A stretch of DNA of 64,000 nucleotides, taken from Streptomyces sp. Ncost-T10-10d (GTDB lineage: Bacteria > Actinomycetota > Actinomycetes > Streptomycetales > Streptomycetaceae). The DNA lies in assembly GCF_900091955.1 (NCBI RefSeq), contig NZ_FMDF01000227.1, positions 170,430 through 234,429 of the forward strand. Reading direction: 5' to 3'. Under the pieces are notes generated by a model. The model worked only from the letters and a program-made list of their open reading frames with translations. It did no database searches and had not been told where the DNA came from. The translations under genes were made by a program, and so were the position numbers. Shown here piece after piece: positions 50,466-58,383 of the stretch. Numbering within the stretch: position 1 is the first letter of the stretch; each line of letters starts with the position of its first letter.

Positions 50466-51980
50466 ATGACCGCGGACACGTCGAAAACCGCCGGCACACA
50501 GTCGGAGAGCGAGGAGTCCCCCCAGCCGGAGGCCCGCCCGGGCCCCGCACGGCGGTGGGCGGCGATCTGGACGGCGGCCCTCACTCTGCTGCCGCTCGCC
50601 CTGCTCGGCGCGGCCTTCTGGATCGGCCGCCTGGTCCGCCCGGGAGGGGACGACTGGTGCTTCCTCCCGGTCGTACGCGACGAGGGCGCTTCCGGAATGA
50701 TCGCGAAGTTCTTCTTCCACGACAACGGACGCGTGGCCAACGCGCTGTTGGTCGTCGCGTATGCGTCCTTCGGCGTCGCGGGTCAGCGGTGGTTCGCCCT
50801 CGTCAGCGGGGTAGTCATGCTGGGCATCCTCTGGCTGCTGACCGCCTCGGCGCTCAAGAGGGCCGGACTGACCGGGCCGCGCGGGCTCGCGCTGCTGGTG
50901 GCGGCGATGATGGCGGCGGTCTTCTTTCTCGCGACGTCCAACACGTACAAGACGTTCTACTGGCCCGCCTCCTCCGTGTCGCACACAGTCGCACCGGTAC
51001 TGGCCTGCGCCGCCGTGATTCCCCTGCTGCGCGCACGGACCCGCCGGGGACGCGACTTCGCGGTGGGCATCGCAATCGTGGCCGGAGCCTTCATCGGCAC
51101 GCTGTCGGAGGAGACGGCGGTCGTCGCGTTCGTCGTGCTCGCTGCCGCGCTGCTGATCAGCTGCTGGGCCCTTCCCGGGGCCGGCCGGACCCATGCACGC
51201 ATCTGGTGCGCGTTCGCCTTCGCCGGGGTCGCGGTGGGATCGGCCATCCTGTACATGTCGCCCGGCGCACGCTCCCGGCGTGAACGGTTCGGCGCCGACA
51301 GCGCCTCCACGTTCGGCCCGGAGGCACTGACCACGGCACTGCGGGCGTTCGAGCACATCCTGGGGGTGATCTTCACGACCTGGCAGTACCTGGGGGCGGT
51401 CGCCGTCGGCGTACTGCTGGGCCTGCTGGTACGCGGTGGCGAGCAGGGAACGGGCGGGCCGGACGGGTCCCTGCGGCGCAGGCCCCTCCGCGCGGTCCTC
51501 GTCGGATTTCTCGCCTTCCTGGTCTCCGGATACCTCTGCACCGTCATCGCCTACCCCGCCTTCGGGGCGAGCGTGATGTACGCGCCGCGTATCTGGGGCG
51601 ACTTCCTCCTGCTGTTCGTGATGCTCCTGGTCAGTGTCGGCGCCCTGCTGGGACGGGCGTTGCGCGGCCGCAGGTGGGGGATCCGTGCGGCGACGGCGGC
51701 GGCCGCCGGTGTCGTATGCGCCCTGGCCTGTGTCGGCCTCGCCGTCCCGCTGCTCCAGTTGGGGCAGCAGATGGACGTGCGCGCCCAGCGCTGGGACCGC
51801 CAGGACCGCTCACTGAGGACCCAGGCGGCGCGCGGTGCCCAAGTGCTCCCGTACACACCGGTATCGGTCAGCGGAATGGGTGAACCGTTCGGCAATCACG
51901 GCAAGAAACTGTGGCCGGGGCAGTGCGTCGCCCAGTACTACCATCTCAAGAAGATCACGTACTCGACCCGGCTTCCCTGA
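50466..51980 (+). CDS. polytopic DUF6056-type membrane protein (GtrC-like)
   Basis: A 504-residue protein with about ten membrane helices. PGGDDWCFLPVVRDEG after the first helix has the acidic pair seen in GT-C glycosyltransferases; SNTYKTFYWPASSVSHTVAPVLA and GTLSEETAV fit DUF6056 (O-antigen glucosyltransferase-like) proteins. The C-terminal 60 residues are soluble and outside. Placed 64 bases after the GtrB-GtrA gene, it is the candidate enzyme that moves the flipped sugar to a cell-surface acceptor. Confidence 0.78.
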   Translation: MTADTSKTAGTQSESEESPQPEARPGPARRWAAIWTAALTLLPLALLGAAFWIGRLVRPGGDDWCFLPVVRDEGASGMIAKFFFHDNGRVANALLVVAYASFGVAGQRWFALVSGVVMLGILWLLTASALKRAGLTGPRGLALLVAAMMAAVFFLATSNTYKTFYWPASSVSHTVAPVLACAAVIPLLRARTRRGRDFAVGIAIVAGAFIGTLSEETAVVAFVVLAAALLISCWALPGAGRTHARIWCAFAFAGVAVGSAILYMSPGARSRRERFGADSASTFGPEALTTALRAFEHILGVIFTTWQYLGAVAVGVLLGLLVRGGEQGTGGPDGSLRRRPLRAVLVGFLAFLVSGYLCTVIAYPAFGASVMYAPRIWGDFLLLFVMLLVSVGALLGRALRGRRWGIRAATAAAAGVVCALACVGLAVPLLQLGQQMDVRAQRWDRQDRSLRTQAARGAQVLPYTPVSVSGMGEPFGNHGKKLWPGQCVAQYYHLKKITYSTRLP

Positions 51981-52078
51981 GGCGCCGGCGGGCCGGTCCG
52001 TGCGTTTCGCCCAGCGGCCGGCCCGTCCGTGTGCAGGACACCCGGCACACTGTGCACACCTGACGGCACAATGGGTTC

Positions 52079-52858
52079 ATGCCGATACCCAGCCGTGCCG
52101 CCCTCGTCGAACATCTCGTCCGTACGCGCATCGCCGGAGACGTCGCCACACCCCGCGACAACAACCTCTCCCACTACCGCAAGCTCGCCAACGGCGACCG
52201 CCACTACTGGCTGGGCCTGGAGCTCGGGGACCGGTGGCGCGACGAGCAGGACGTGCTGGCCGTGATGGCCGAGCGCTGCGGGGTCAGCGACGATCCGGAG
52301 CACCGGTTCGGGCAGGACACCATCGACCCGGAGCTGACGGTCGACGCCCTGGAGCGGATGGCGGCGCGGCTGCGGAAGGCGGCGGCGGGGGCGGAGCGGG
52401 TGCTGTTCGCGACCGGGCACCCCGGCGGGCTTCTCGATGTGCATCGGCAGACCGCTCAGGCGCTGCGGGCGGCCGGATGCGAGATCGTACGGATTCCCTC
52501 GGGGCTGGTGGCCGACGAGGGCATGGTGTTCCAGTTCGCGGACGTCGCGGTGCAGGAGCGCGGCGCGACGCTCTGGCACACGCACTCGCCCGCTCCGATG
52601 GCCGCGATCCTGGACGGTCTGGAGCGGGAGGGCCGGCTGCTGCCGGACCTGGTGGTCGCCGACCACGGGTGGGCGGGGTGCGCGGCGCAGCGGGGGCTGG
52701 ACGCGGTGGGGTATGCGGACTGCAACGACCCGGCGCTGTTCCTCGGCGAGGCGGAGGGGACGCTCCAGGTGGCCGTACCGCTGGACGACCATGTGCTGGA
52801 CCCGCGTTTCTACGACCCGCTGACGGACTATCTGCTGGACGCGGCGGGACTGATCTGA
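52079..52858 (+). CDS. phosphatase-like conserved protein
   Basis: A 259-residue cytoplasmic protein of an actinomycete family usually labelled phosphatase. Conserved-looking blocks: TRIAGDVATPRDNNLSHYRKL, HYWLGLELGDRW, VLFATGHPGGLLDVH, LWHTHSPAPMAAIL and LVVADHGWAGCAAQRG, with several His/Asp that could bind metal. The reaction is not established. It is followed by a 150-base gap with a duplicated GACGCCGATCGATC and no gene. Confidence 0.75.
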   Translation: MPIPSRAALVEHLVRTRIAGDVATPRDNNLSHYRKLANGDRHYWLGLELGDRWRDEQDVLAVMAERCGVSDDPEHRFGQDTIDPELTVDALERMAARLRKAAAGAERVLFATGHPGGLLDVHRQTAQALRAAGCEIVRIPSGLVADEGMVFQFADVAVQERGATLWHTHSPAPMAAILDGLEREGRLLPDLVVADHGWAGCAAQRGLDAVGYADCNDPALFLGEAEGTLQVAVPLDDHVLDPRFYDPLTDYLLDAAGLI

Positions 52859-53012
52859 GGCCGACTCGTCCGACGCCGATCGATCTGACGCCGATCGATC
52901 CGGCCCCGATGCTCATCCGCCGGGCGGGCACGGACCGGCTGCCTGACGCTGCCGGCCCAGCCCGGGCGTCGGATCTTGGCGGACCGTGGCCTGTTCAGTC
53001 CCGGGGGGCGCG

Positions 53013-53888
53013 TCAGTCCCGGGGGACGCGGACCACGCCCTCCTGGATGACGCTGATCGCCAGCCGGCCGTCCTGCGTGTAGATACGGGCCTGACCGAGC
53101 CCGCGCCCACCGGACGCGGACGGCGACTCCTGGTCGTACAGCAGCCATTCGTCGGCCCGGAAGGGACGGTGGAACCACATCGCGTGATCCAGGCTCGCGC
53201 CGACCACGTCGCCGACCGCCCAGCCGCCGCGCCCGTGGGCGAGGAGCACCGAGTCGAGCAACGTCATGTCGGAGACGTACGTCGCCATGCAGACATGCAG
53301 CAGCGGGTCGTCCGCGAGCTTGCCGTTGGTGCGGAACCACACCTGGGAGCGGGGCTCGCGCGGCTCGCCGACCGTGCCGAAGGGCGGCGCGTCCACGTAG
53401 CGCAGGTCGACGGCGGCCCGCGCCTCGATCAGCCGGTCCACGACACCCGGATCGCTGAAGCGGTCCACGTACCGGGGCAGCATCTGCGCAGCCGTGGGCA
53501 GCGTCTCCGGGTCCGGGGCGGGCGGCATGTCCGCCTGGTGCTCAAGGCCCTCCTCGTGCGTCTGGAAGGACGCCGAGAGATGGAAGATCGGCTGGCCGTG
53601 CTGGACGGCGACGACCCGACGGGTGGTGAAGGAACGGCCGTCACGGATGCGGTCGACGCTGTAGACGATCGGCGCGCCCGGGTCGCCCATCCGCAGGAAG
53701 TACGAGTGCAGGGAGTGGGCGGTGCGGTCGGCCGGGACGGTACGGCCTGCGGCGACCAGGGCCTGGGCCGCGACCTGGCCGCCGAAGACGCGGGGCACGA
53801 CCGCCGAACGGCTCGTACCCCGGAAGATGTCCCGCTCGATCTGCTCCAGGTCGAGCAGATCGAGCAGGGAGTCAAGTGCTGAGCTCAT
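53013..53888 (-). CDS. tesB: acyl-CoA thioesterase II
   Basis: A 291-residue double-hotdog thioesterase hydrolysing acyl-CoA. FGGQVAAQALVAAGRTV, HSLHSYFLRMGDP, DGRSFTTRRVVAVQ, and in the second hotdog SLDHAMWFHRPFRADEWLLYDQESPSASGGRG with the catalytic Asp region. It starts 19 bases after an acyl-CoA dehydrogenase, most likely one operon. Confidence 0.95.
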   Translation of the reverse strand: MSSALDSLLDLLDLEQIERDIFRGTSRSAVVPRVFGGQVAAQALVAAGRTVPADRTAHSLHSYFLRMGDPGAPIVYSVDRIRDGRSFTTRRVVAVQHGQPIFHLSASFQTHEEGLEHQADMPPAPDPETLPTAAQMLPRYVDRFSDPGVVDRLIEARAAVDLRYVDAPPFGTVGEPREPRSQVWFRTNGKLADDPLLHVCMATYVSDMTLLDSVLLAHGRGGWAVGDVVGASLDHAMWFHRPFRADEWLLYDQESPSASGGRGLGQARIYTQDGRLAISVIQEGVVRVPRD

Positions 53889-53907
53889 GGAGAGAACGTA
53901 ACCGCTC

Positions 53908-55065
53908 TTACAGGCCCATGGACTTGGCGATGATCGACTTCATGACCTCGCTGGTGCCGCCGTAGATGCGGTTGACCCGGTTGTCCGCGTACAGGCGGGC
54001 GATCGGGTACTCGTTCATGTAGCCGTAGCCGCCGTGCAGCTGGAGGCAGCGGTCGATGACGCGGTGCGCGACCTCGGTGCAGAAGAGCTTCGCGGAGGCG
54101 GCCTCGGCGGCGGTCAGCTCACCGGCGTCGTGGGCCTCGATGGCGCGGTCGCAGACGGCCTCGGCGGCATCCACCTCGGCCTGGCAGGCGGCCAGCTCGA
54201 ACTTGGTGTTCTGGAAGGACGCGACGGTCTTGCCGAAGACGGTGCGCTCCGAGACGTAACTCTGGGCGAACCGGACGGCGGCCTTGGCCTGGGCGTACGC
54301 GCCGACGGCGATGCCGAGGCGCTCCTGCGGCAGGTTCTGGCCGAGGTAGGAGAAGCCCTTGTTCTCCTCGCCGAGGAGGTCCTCGACCGGCACCTTGACG
54401 TCGACGAACGCCAGCTCTGCGGTGTCGGAGGTGCGCAGGCCCAGCTTGTCGAGCTTGCGGCCGACCGAGTAGCCCTCGGCCTTGGTGTCGACGACGAGGA
54501 GGGAGATACCGAAGCGGCGGTCGTCCTCCTTCGGGGCGGCGGTCCGGGCGCAGACGATGACCCGGTCGGCGTGGACGCCACCGGTGATGAACGTCTTGGC
54601 GCCGTTGAGGATGTAGTGCGTGCCGTCCTCGGAGAGCTTGGCGGTGGTCTTCATGCCGGCCAGGTCGGAACCCGTGCCCGGCTCGGTCATGGCGATGGCG
54701 TACATCGTCTTGCCGGTGACGAAGTCCGGCAGCCAGCGCTTCTTCTGCTCCTCGGTGGCGTACGCCTTGATGTACGGCAGGCAGAGCAGGACGTGCACAC
54801 CGGAGCCACCGAAGTTGACGGCCGCGCGGGCGCACTCCTCGGAAATGATCGCCTCGAACTTGAAGGACTCGACCCCGGCGCCGCCGAACTCCTCCGGCAC
54901 CTCGATGCCGAATATGCCCAGCTCCGCGAGCTTGTAGTAGAAGTCGCGGGGCACCTGGCCGGCCGCGAACCACTCGTCGTAGACGGGGGCGACCTCGGCC
55001 TCGATGAAGGCGCGGATGGTCTCCCGGAACGCCTCGTGGTCCTCGTTGAATACCGTACGGCGCAC
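53908..55065 (-). CDS. acyl-CoA dehydrogenase
   Basis: A 385-residue FAD enzyme of the long/medium-chain type. AIAMTEPGTGSDLAGMKTTA, FITGGVHADRVIV, LHGGYGYMNEYPIARLYADNRVNRIYGGTSEVMKSII. GTG 55065 is clear: AAGGAGG lies eight bases upstream; the longer frame contains the ribosome site itself. With tesB it forms a fatty-acid unit. It is the second, distinct acyl-CoA dehydrogenase of the window. Confidence 0.93.
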   Translation of the reverse strand: MRRTVFNEDHEAFRETIRAFIEAEVAPVYDEWFAAGQVPRDFYYKLAELGIFGIEVPEEFGGAGVESFKFEAIISEECARAAVNFGGSGVHVLLCLPYIKAYATEEQKKRWLPDFVTGKTMYAIAMTEPGTGSDLAGMKTTAKLSEDGTHYILNGAKTFITGGVHADRVIVCARTAAPKEDDRRFGISLLVVDTKAEGYSVGRKLDKLGLRTSDTAELAFVDVKVPVEDLLGEENKGFSYLGQNLPQERLGIAVGAYAQAKAAVRFAQSYVSERTVFGKTVASFQNTKFELAACQAEVDAAEAVCDRAIEAHDAGELTAAEAASAKLFCTEVAHRVIDRCLQLHGGYGYMNEYPIARLYADNRVNRIYGGTSEVMKSIIAKSMGL

Positions 55066-55111
55066 GGGGGTGCCTCCTTGGTCAGCTTCGGGCGGGATTC
55101 GGCCGGACTGG

Positions 55112-55127
55112 CTAAGCGCTTGCTCAG
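55112..55127. promoter_or_regulatory. inverted repeat in the acyl-CoA dehydrogenase promoter
   Basis: CTAAGCGCTTGCTCAG, half-sites CTAAGC/GCTCAG matching at five of six positions, about 47 bases before the start codon. Similar sites are TetR operators upstream of actinomycete fatty-acid genes; the regulator is not local. Confidence 0.45.
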
Positions 55128-55215
55128 TCCTGGTCAAAAGTTACCCGGCAGTCACCGAAGCTGTCCAGGGTGATGCTGAGCACGCCCGCGCGGAGCGTCC
55201 GGCAGCGGACGCGCA

Positions 55216-55248
55216 AGAGCCCTTCCCGGCCATCGGCCGGGAAGGGCT
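55216..55248 (-). terminator. terminator of the I36 inhibitor gene
   Basis: GAGCCCTTCCCGGCC pairs perfectly with GGCCGGGAAGGGCTC over a three-base loop, 19 bases after the stop of the inhibitor gene. Confidence 0.88.
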
Positions 55249-55266
55249 CTGTGCTGCCTCCGTTCC

Positions 55267-55716
55267 CTACTGCGGCTTGAAGGAGCGGATCTGGTAGCTC
55301 CCCTGGAGGTTGCCGCCGCTTCCGGCAGGGGTGGATCCCACCCGGGCGTTGTAGTTGGTCTGCGTGTAGTACTGAACGCGGTGCCCGGTCGCGTTCCACA
55401 CGGAGCGCACGTTCTGGCCCCGCTGGATGAAGGAGCAGTCGTCGGCGGTATTCGCCCGCTTCTTGTCCGACCACTGGCAGCGGGTGCCACCTCCGTTCCA
55501 GTCGCTGTAGATGCAGAAGTAGCCGGGGCTGCAGCTGTAGGAAGCCCTGGCGTTCTCGACGGCGGCGTTCTGGACGGTGGCGCTCTCGACGGCGGCGTTC
55601 TCGGCGGTGGTGGTTTCGACGGCGACGTTCTCGGCTGCTGTGGCTGCGACGGGTCCGGCGCCGAGCCCCAGGGTCAAGGCGATCGAGGTGACGGCGAGCG
55701 CGGCGATGCGGTTCAT
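55267..55716 (-). CDS. secreted peptidase inhibitor family I36 protein
   Basis: A 149-residue secreted protein. Signal peptide of about 27 residues (ALAVTSIALTLGLGAGPVAATA). Residues 28-57 are three 10-residue repeats (A-E-N-x-A-V-E-x-x-T). The rest is a beta/gamma-crystallin-like I36 domain with four cysteines (YSCSPGYFCIYSDWNGGGTRCQWSD, NTADDCSFIQ), as in the S. nigrescens metalloprotease inhibitor SMPI. It may protect against secreted proteases; the target is unknown. Confidence 0.88.
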   Translation of the reverse strand: MNRIAALAVTSIALTLGLGAGPVAATAAENVAVETTTAENAAVESATVQNAAVENARASYSCSPGYFCIYSDWNGGGTRCQWSDKKRANTADDCSFIQRGQNVRSVWNATGHRVQYYTQTNYNARVGSTPAGSGGNLQGSYQIRSFKPQ

Positions 55717-55811
55717 GGCGAAGCCCCTTCATTCCCGTGTGTGATGGATCAGGCACTCTTGGTGAACACCACCGTGTCACGGCTGTTGCCGCAGAAGCCA
55801 GGGCGGAGGGA

Positions 55812-55877
55812 GGGGCGCCCGAAGCGTGCGTCACGGCTCGGGGCGCCCGAAGCGTGCGTCACGGCTCGGGGCGCCCC
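55812..55877. repeat. 28-base tandem repeat, two copies plus a third start
   Basis: Identical 28-base units at 55812-55839 and 55840-55867 (each begins GGGGCGCCCG), then ten matching bases with one change. It fills part of the 233-base gap between two minus-strand genes. Purpose unclear; it may be recent slippage. Confidence 0.8.
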
Positions 55878-55949
55878 TGTGTACACCGGCGCGCACGTTC
55901 GCCGTTCGCCTGCCCGGACCACGGGGTCATGGGGGCAGGCTTCACGGGA

Positions 55950-57515
55950 TCACCGAGTGCGGTAGGCGTCGATGACGGTCTGGGTGAGGGTGTTCCCATC
56001 GGTGTCGGTCAGCGCGGCGCGCAAAGAGACGCCGGTGCCCGCGCGCGGGTTGTGGATCTCGACGGCGCCCCGCTCGACCGGGACCCGGGTCCACGAAGTG
56101 CCACCGTCCACAGATACGGAGACCGCCACCGAACGTGCGCGTCCGTTCGCGGCGGCGCCCAGCAGGGTGACCGGGACGCGGAGCGTCTCGTTCGCCGGCG
56201 CGGTGCCGGTCGGGCTGAGTTCGGGCGAGAACCGCACGGCGCTCACCGGCATCGGGACCGGACCCCTCGTCGTGTCCGAGGTGAAGGTCCACGACGTGGT
56301 CACCCGCGTGGCGACGCCGGGCGCGCCGCCGCGCTTCACCGTGCTGGTGAGCCGGTACGCCGCGCGCCCCGGCTCCACGGTGAACCCTGCCTTTCCGGGC
56401 GTGCCGGTCTTCGTCCCGACGCGCACGCCGTTGCGGTGCAGAGTGGTCGACGCCGTGTCGTACGACGGTGACGACGGCACGTGGCCGTCGCCGTCGGCGA
56501 GCAGGGGGACATCGACGGCGAGCCGGTCGCCGTCGCGCACGACGCCGGGGCGGTCGGTGAGGTCGGGGCCGAAGACGGCGTTGTCGAAGGTGTGGGTGGT
56601 CGTGCTTCCGGCACGCACGGCGATGCCGTTGGCGCTGTAACGGTTCGATGCCGCGCCGGGCGCGGTGGGCGCCCAGTAGGTGATGTCCCAGGTGCCACGT
56701 TCAGGCGTCACGAAGTAGGTGGCGGTCGCGGGGGTCGGCAGGGCCTGGGTGACGCCGAGGGTCGGTCCGGCAGTGGGCTGCAGGTCGACGGTCGCCCGCC
56801 CCTCGGTGCCCGGTCGCGCCGCGCCGCGGATCTGCACGGTGGCCAGGTCCTTGGCGGCAGGGTGCCGGACGAGCCCGGTCAGGGCGCGGCTGCCGGTGAA
56901 GGTGTGGCCGAGCGCGTAGCCGGCGGTCTCGGTGCTCCAGTAGGAGTCGAACCACTGCTCCACCGATCCGGGTTCGCTGTCGGGGCCCAGGTGCGCGACG
57001 CGCAGGTTCGATGTGCCGTTGACGAGGTTGGCGGTCCGGACCGCGCCGTCGTGCTTGACCTGGACGAACATCACGCTGTGCTGGAAACCTGCGGAGCGGT
57101 CGGGCGGAGTGACGTCGACAGGGGCGGTGGTCCGCGCGTCGACGGTGATGGTGGTGTCGTGGTCGAGGTCGAGGCGCGGCTGGACGACCCAGTCCGTGCC
57201 GTCCGCCGCCGTGCCGGTGGTCAGGGCACTGTCCAGGAGGTACCGGCCCTTGGGCAGACGCACGGTGGTCGTACCGGAGGCGTCGTACGGCTGGACGGCC
57301 TCGTCGGCACCCGGCCCGGAGACTCCGGTGACGTGGGTGGTGTAGTCCGCCGTCTTGTGGCCGGTGCGGTCGAGGTGATTGATCGTGAGGGTGTACGTCG
57401 CCGGCTCCGCGGCAAAGGCGGCGGTGTTCCACGCGGGCGTCGTGCTGCCGACCAGGGCGACGGCGAGAGCGAGTGTCCGGAGCGCGCTCCGGCGGGATAC
57501 GGAAGAACTGTTCAT
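55950..57515 (-). CDS. secreted protein resembling the C-terminal region of subtilisin-like proteases
   Basis: A 521-residue exported beta-rich protein. The N-terminus S-RR-SALRTLALAVALVG looks like a Tat signal. The body (YTLTINHLDRTGHKTADYTTHV, TTTVRLPKGRYLLDSAL, later VTTSWTFTSDTTR, DGGTSWTRVPV, LTDTDGNTLTQTVIDAYR) matches the long C-terminal region of large Streptomyces S8 peptidases, but no Asp/His/Ser protease domain is present. It is therefore an orphan accessory region, perhaps adhesive. ATG 57515 lacks a good ribosome site. Confidence 0.72.
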   Translation of the reverse strand: MNSSSVSRRSALRTLALAVALVGSTTPAWNTAAFAAEPATYTLTINHLDRTGHKTADYTTHVTGVSGPGADEAVQPYDASGTTTVRLPKGRYLLDSALTTGTAADGTDWVVQPRLDLDHDTTITVDARTTAPVDVTPPDRSAGFQHSVMFVQVKHDGAVRTANLVNGTSNLRVAHLGPDSEPGSVEQWFDSYWSTETAGYALGHTFTGSRALTGLVRHPAAKDLATVQIRGAARPGTEGRATVDLQPTAGPTLGVTQALPTPATATYFVTPERGTWDITYWAPTAPGAASNRYSANGIAVRAGSTTTHTFDNAVFGPDLTDRPGVVRDGDRLAVDVPLLADGDGHVPSSPSYDTASTTLHRNGVRVGTKTGTPGKAGFTVEPGRAAYRLTSTVKRGGAPGVATRVTTSWTFTSDTTRGPVPMPVSAVRFSPELSPTGTAPANETLRVPVTLLGAAANGRARSVAVSVSVDGGTSWTRVPVERGAVEIHNPRAGTGVSLRAALTDTDGNTLTQTVIDAYRTR

Positions 57516-57594
57516 GACTTGCACTGCGCTGCCGGGCGTCGGCGTTCCCGTGAGCTGAGTCACACGGGATGCGGGGCGTGGCTCCGGGGCGGGC

Positions 57595-58383
57595 ATGCGT
57601 GTGGCGCACGTCACCGGAACCGGCGCAACGGACGCGGCAGAGCAGAGTGTGGAATCACTCATGAGGAATCGCTTCCGCCGCGGAGACCGCGATGCCCTGG
57701 GGGAGCTGTACGACGAGCACGCCCAAGCGGTGTACCGCTATGCCCTGCGGGTGACGGGCAACTGGGCGGAGGCCGAGGACGTCGTCTCGTCGACCTTCCT
57801 GGAAGCGTGGCGCAGCCGCGAGAGGCTGAACCCCGACGGGGACGGTCTGCGCCCGTGGCTGCTGGGCATCGCCACCAACATCATGCGCCGCAACGCACGC
57901 ACACGCCGAAGCCGCGAGATCGCGCTCGCCCGCGTCCCGGAACGCGGCTCGATCCCGGACTTCGCCGACGACCTCGTCACACACCTCGCGGACACCGAGC
58001 AACTGCGTGCCGCACACGCCGCACTCGCCCGCCTGCGGCGCCGGGACCGGGAGGTCTTCACCCTCGTGGTGTGGGCCGGCCTGGACTACGCGGCAGCGGC
58101 CGAGGCGCTCGGCGTGGCGGTCGGCACCGTCCGGTCGCGCCTGTCCCGCGCCCGTACCCGACTGCGCGAGCTCACCGAGGCCGAATCCCGCGCCACACGC
58201 ACGCGGGACACGCGGGCCGAAACCCGTGCCACACGCACGCGGGACACGCGGGCCGGAACCGAACGGCCACCCGCGGCGGGAAACAGAGCCCCCGCCGCGA
58301 CCACCGCCACCACCACCCCCGACAAGCCACTGCCGGGCCGCACCCCCGTGGCCCCATTGCTGACCCAGGAGAACCACGGATGA
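57595..58383 (+). CDS. ECF-type RNA polymerase sigma factor
   Basis: A 262-residue sigma-70-family factor. Region 2: DALGELYDEHAQAVYRYALRVTGNWAEAEDVVSSTFLEAWRSRERLN; region 4: REVFTLVVWAGLDYAAAAEALGVAVGTVRSRLSRARTRLREL. The 75-residue tail is unusual: two 12-residue copies (ATRTRDTRA-) and a Pro/Thr-rich end. The first ATG gives a 22-residue extension; ATG 57661 is an alternative. Its stop overlaps the next gene as ATGA, so that protein is the likely partner. Confidence 0.88.
   Translation: MRVAHVTGTGATDAAEQSVESLMRNRFRRGDRDALGELYDEHAQAVYRYALRVTGNWAEAEDVVSSTFLEAWRSRERLNPDGDGLRPWLLGIATNIMRRNARTRRSREIALARVPERGSIPDFADDLVTHLADTEQLRAAHAALARLRRRDREVFTLVVWAGLDYAAAAEALGVAVGTVRSRLSRARTRLRELTEAESRATRTRDTRAETRATRTRDTRAGTERPPAAGNRAPAATTATTTPDKPLPGRTPVAPLLTQENHG
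58192..58263. repeat. 36-base in-frame tandem repeat in the sigma factor tail
   Basis: Two copies, 36 bases apart, of GCCACACGCACGCGGGACAC and following bases, encoding ATRTRDTRA twice. In-frame duplication adds basic residues behind sigma region 4. Confidence 0.8.

Noticed and set aside
52872..52900. Direct repeat GACGCCGATCGATC twice, 15 bases apart
   Set aside because: Short, in a gap between convergent genes, most simply local slippage; no regulatory context.
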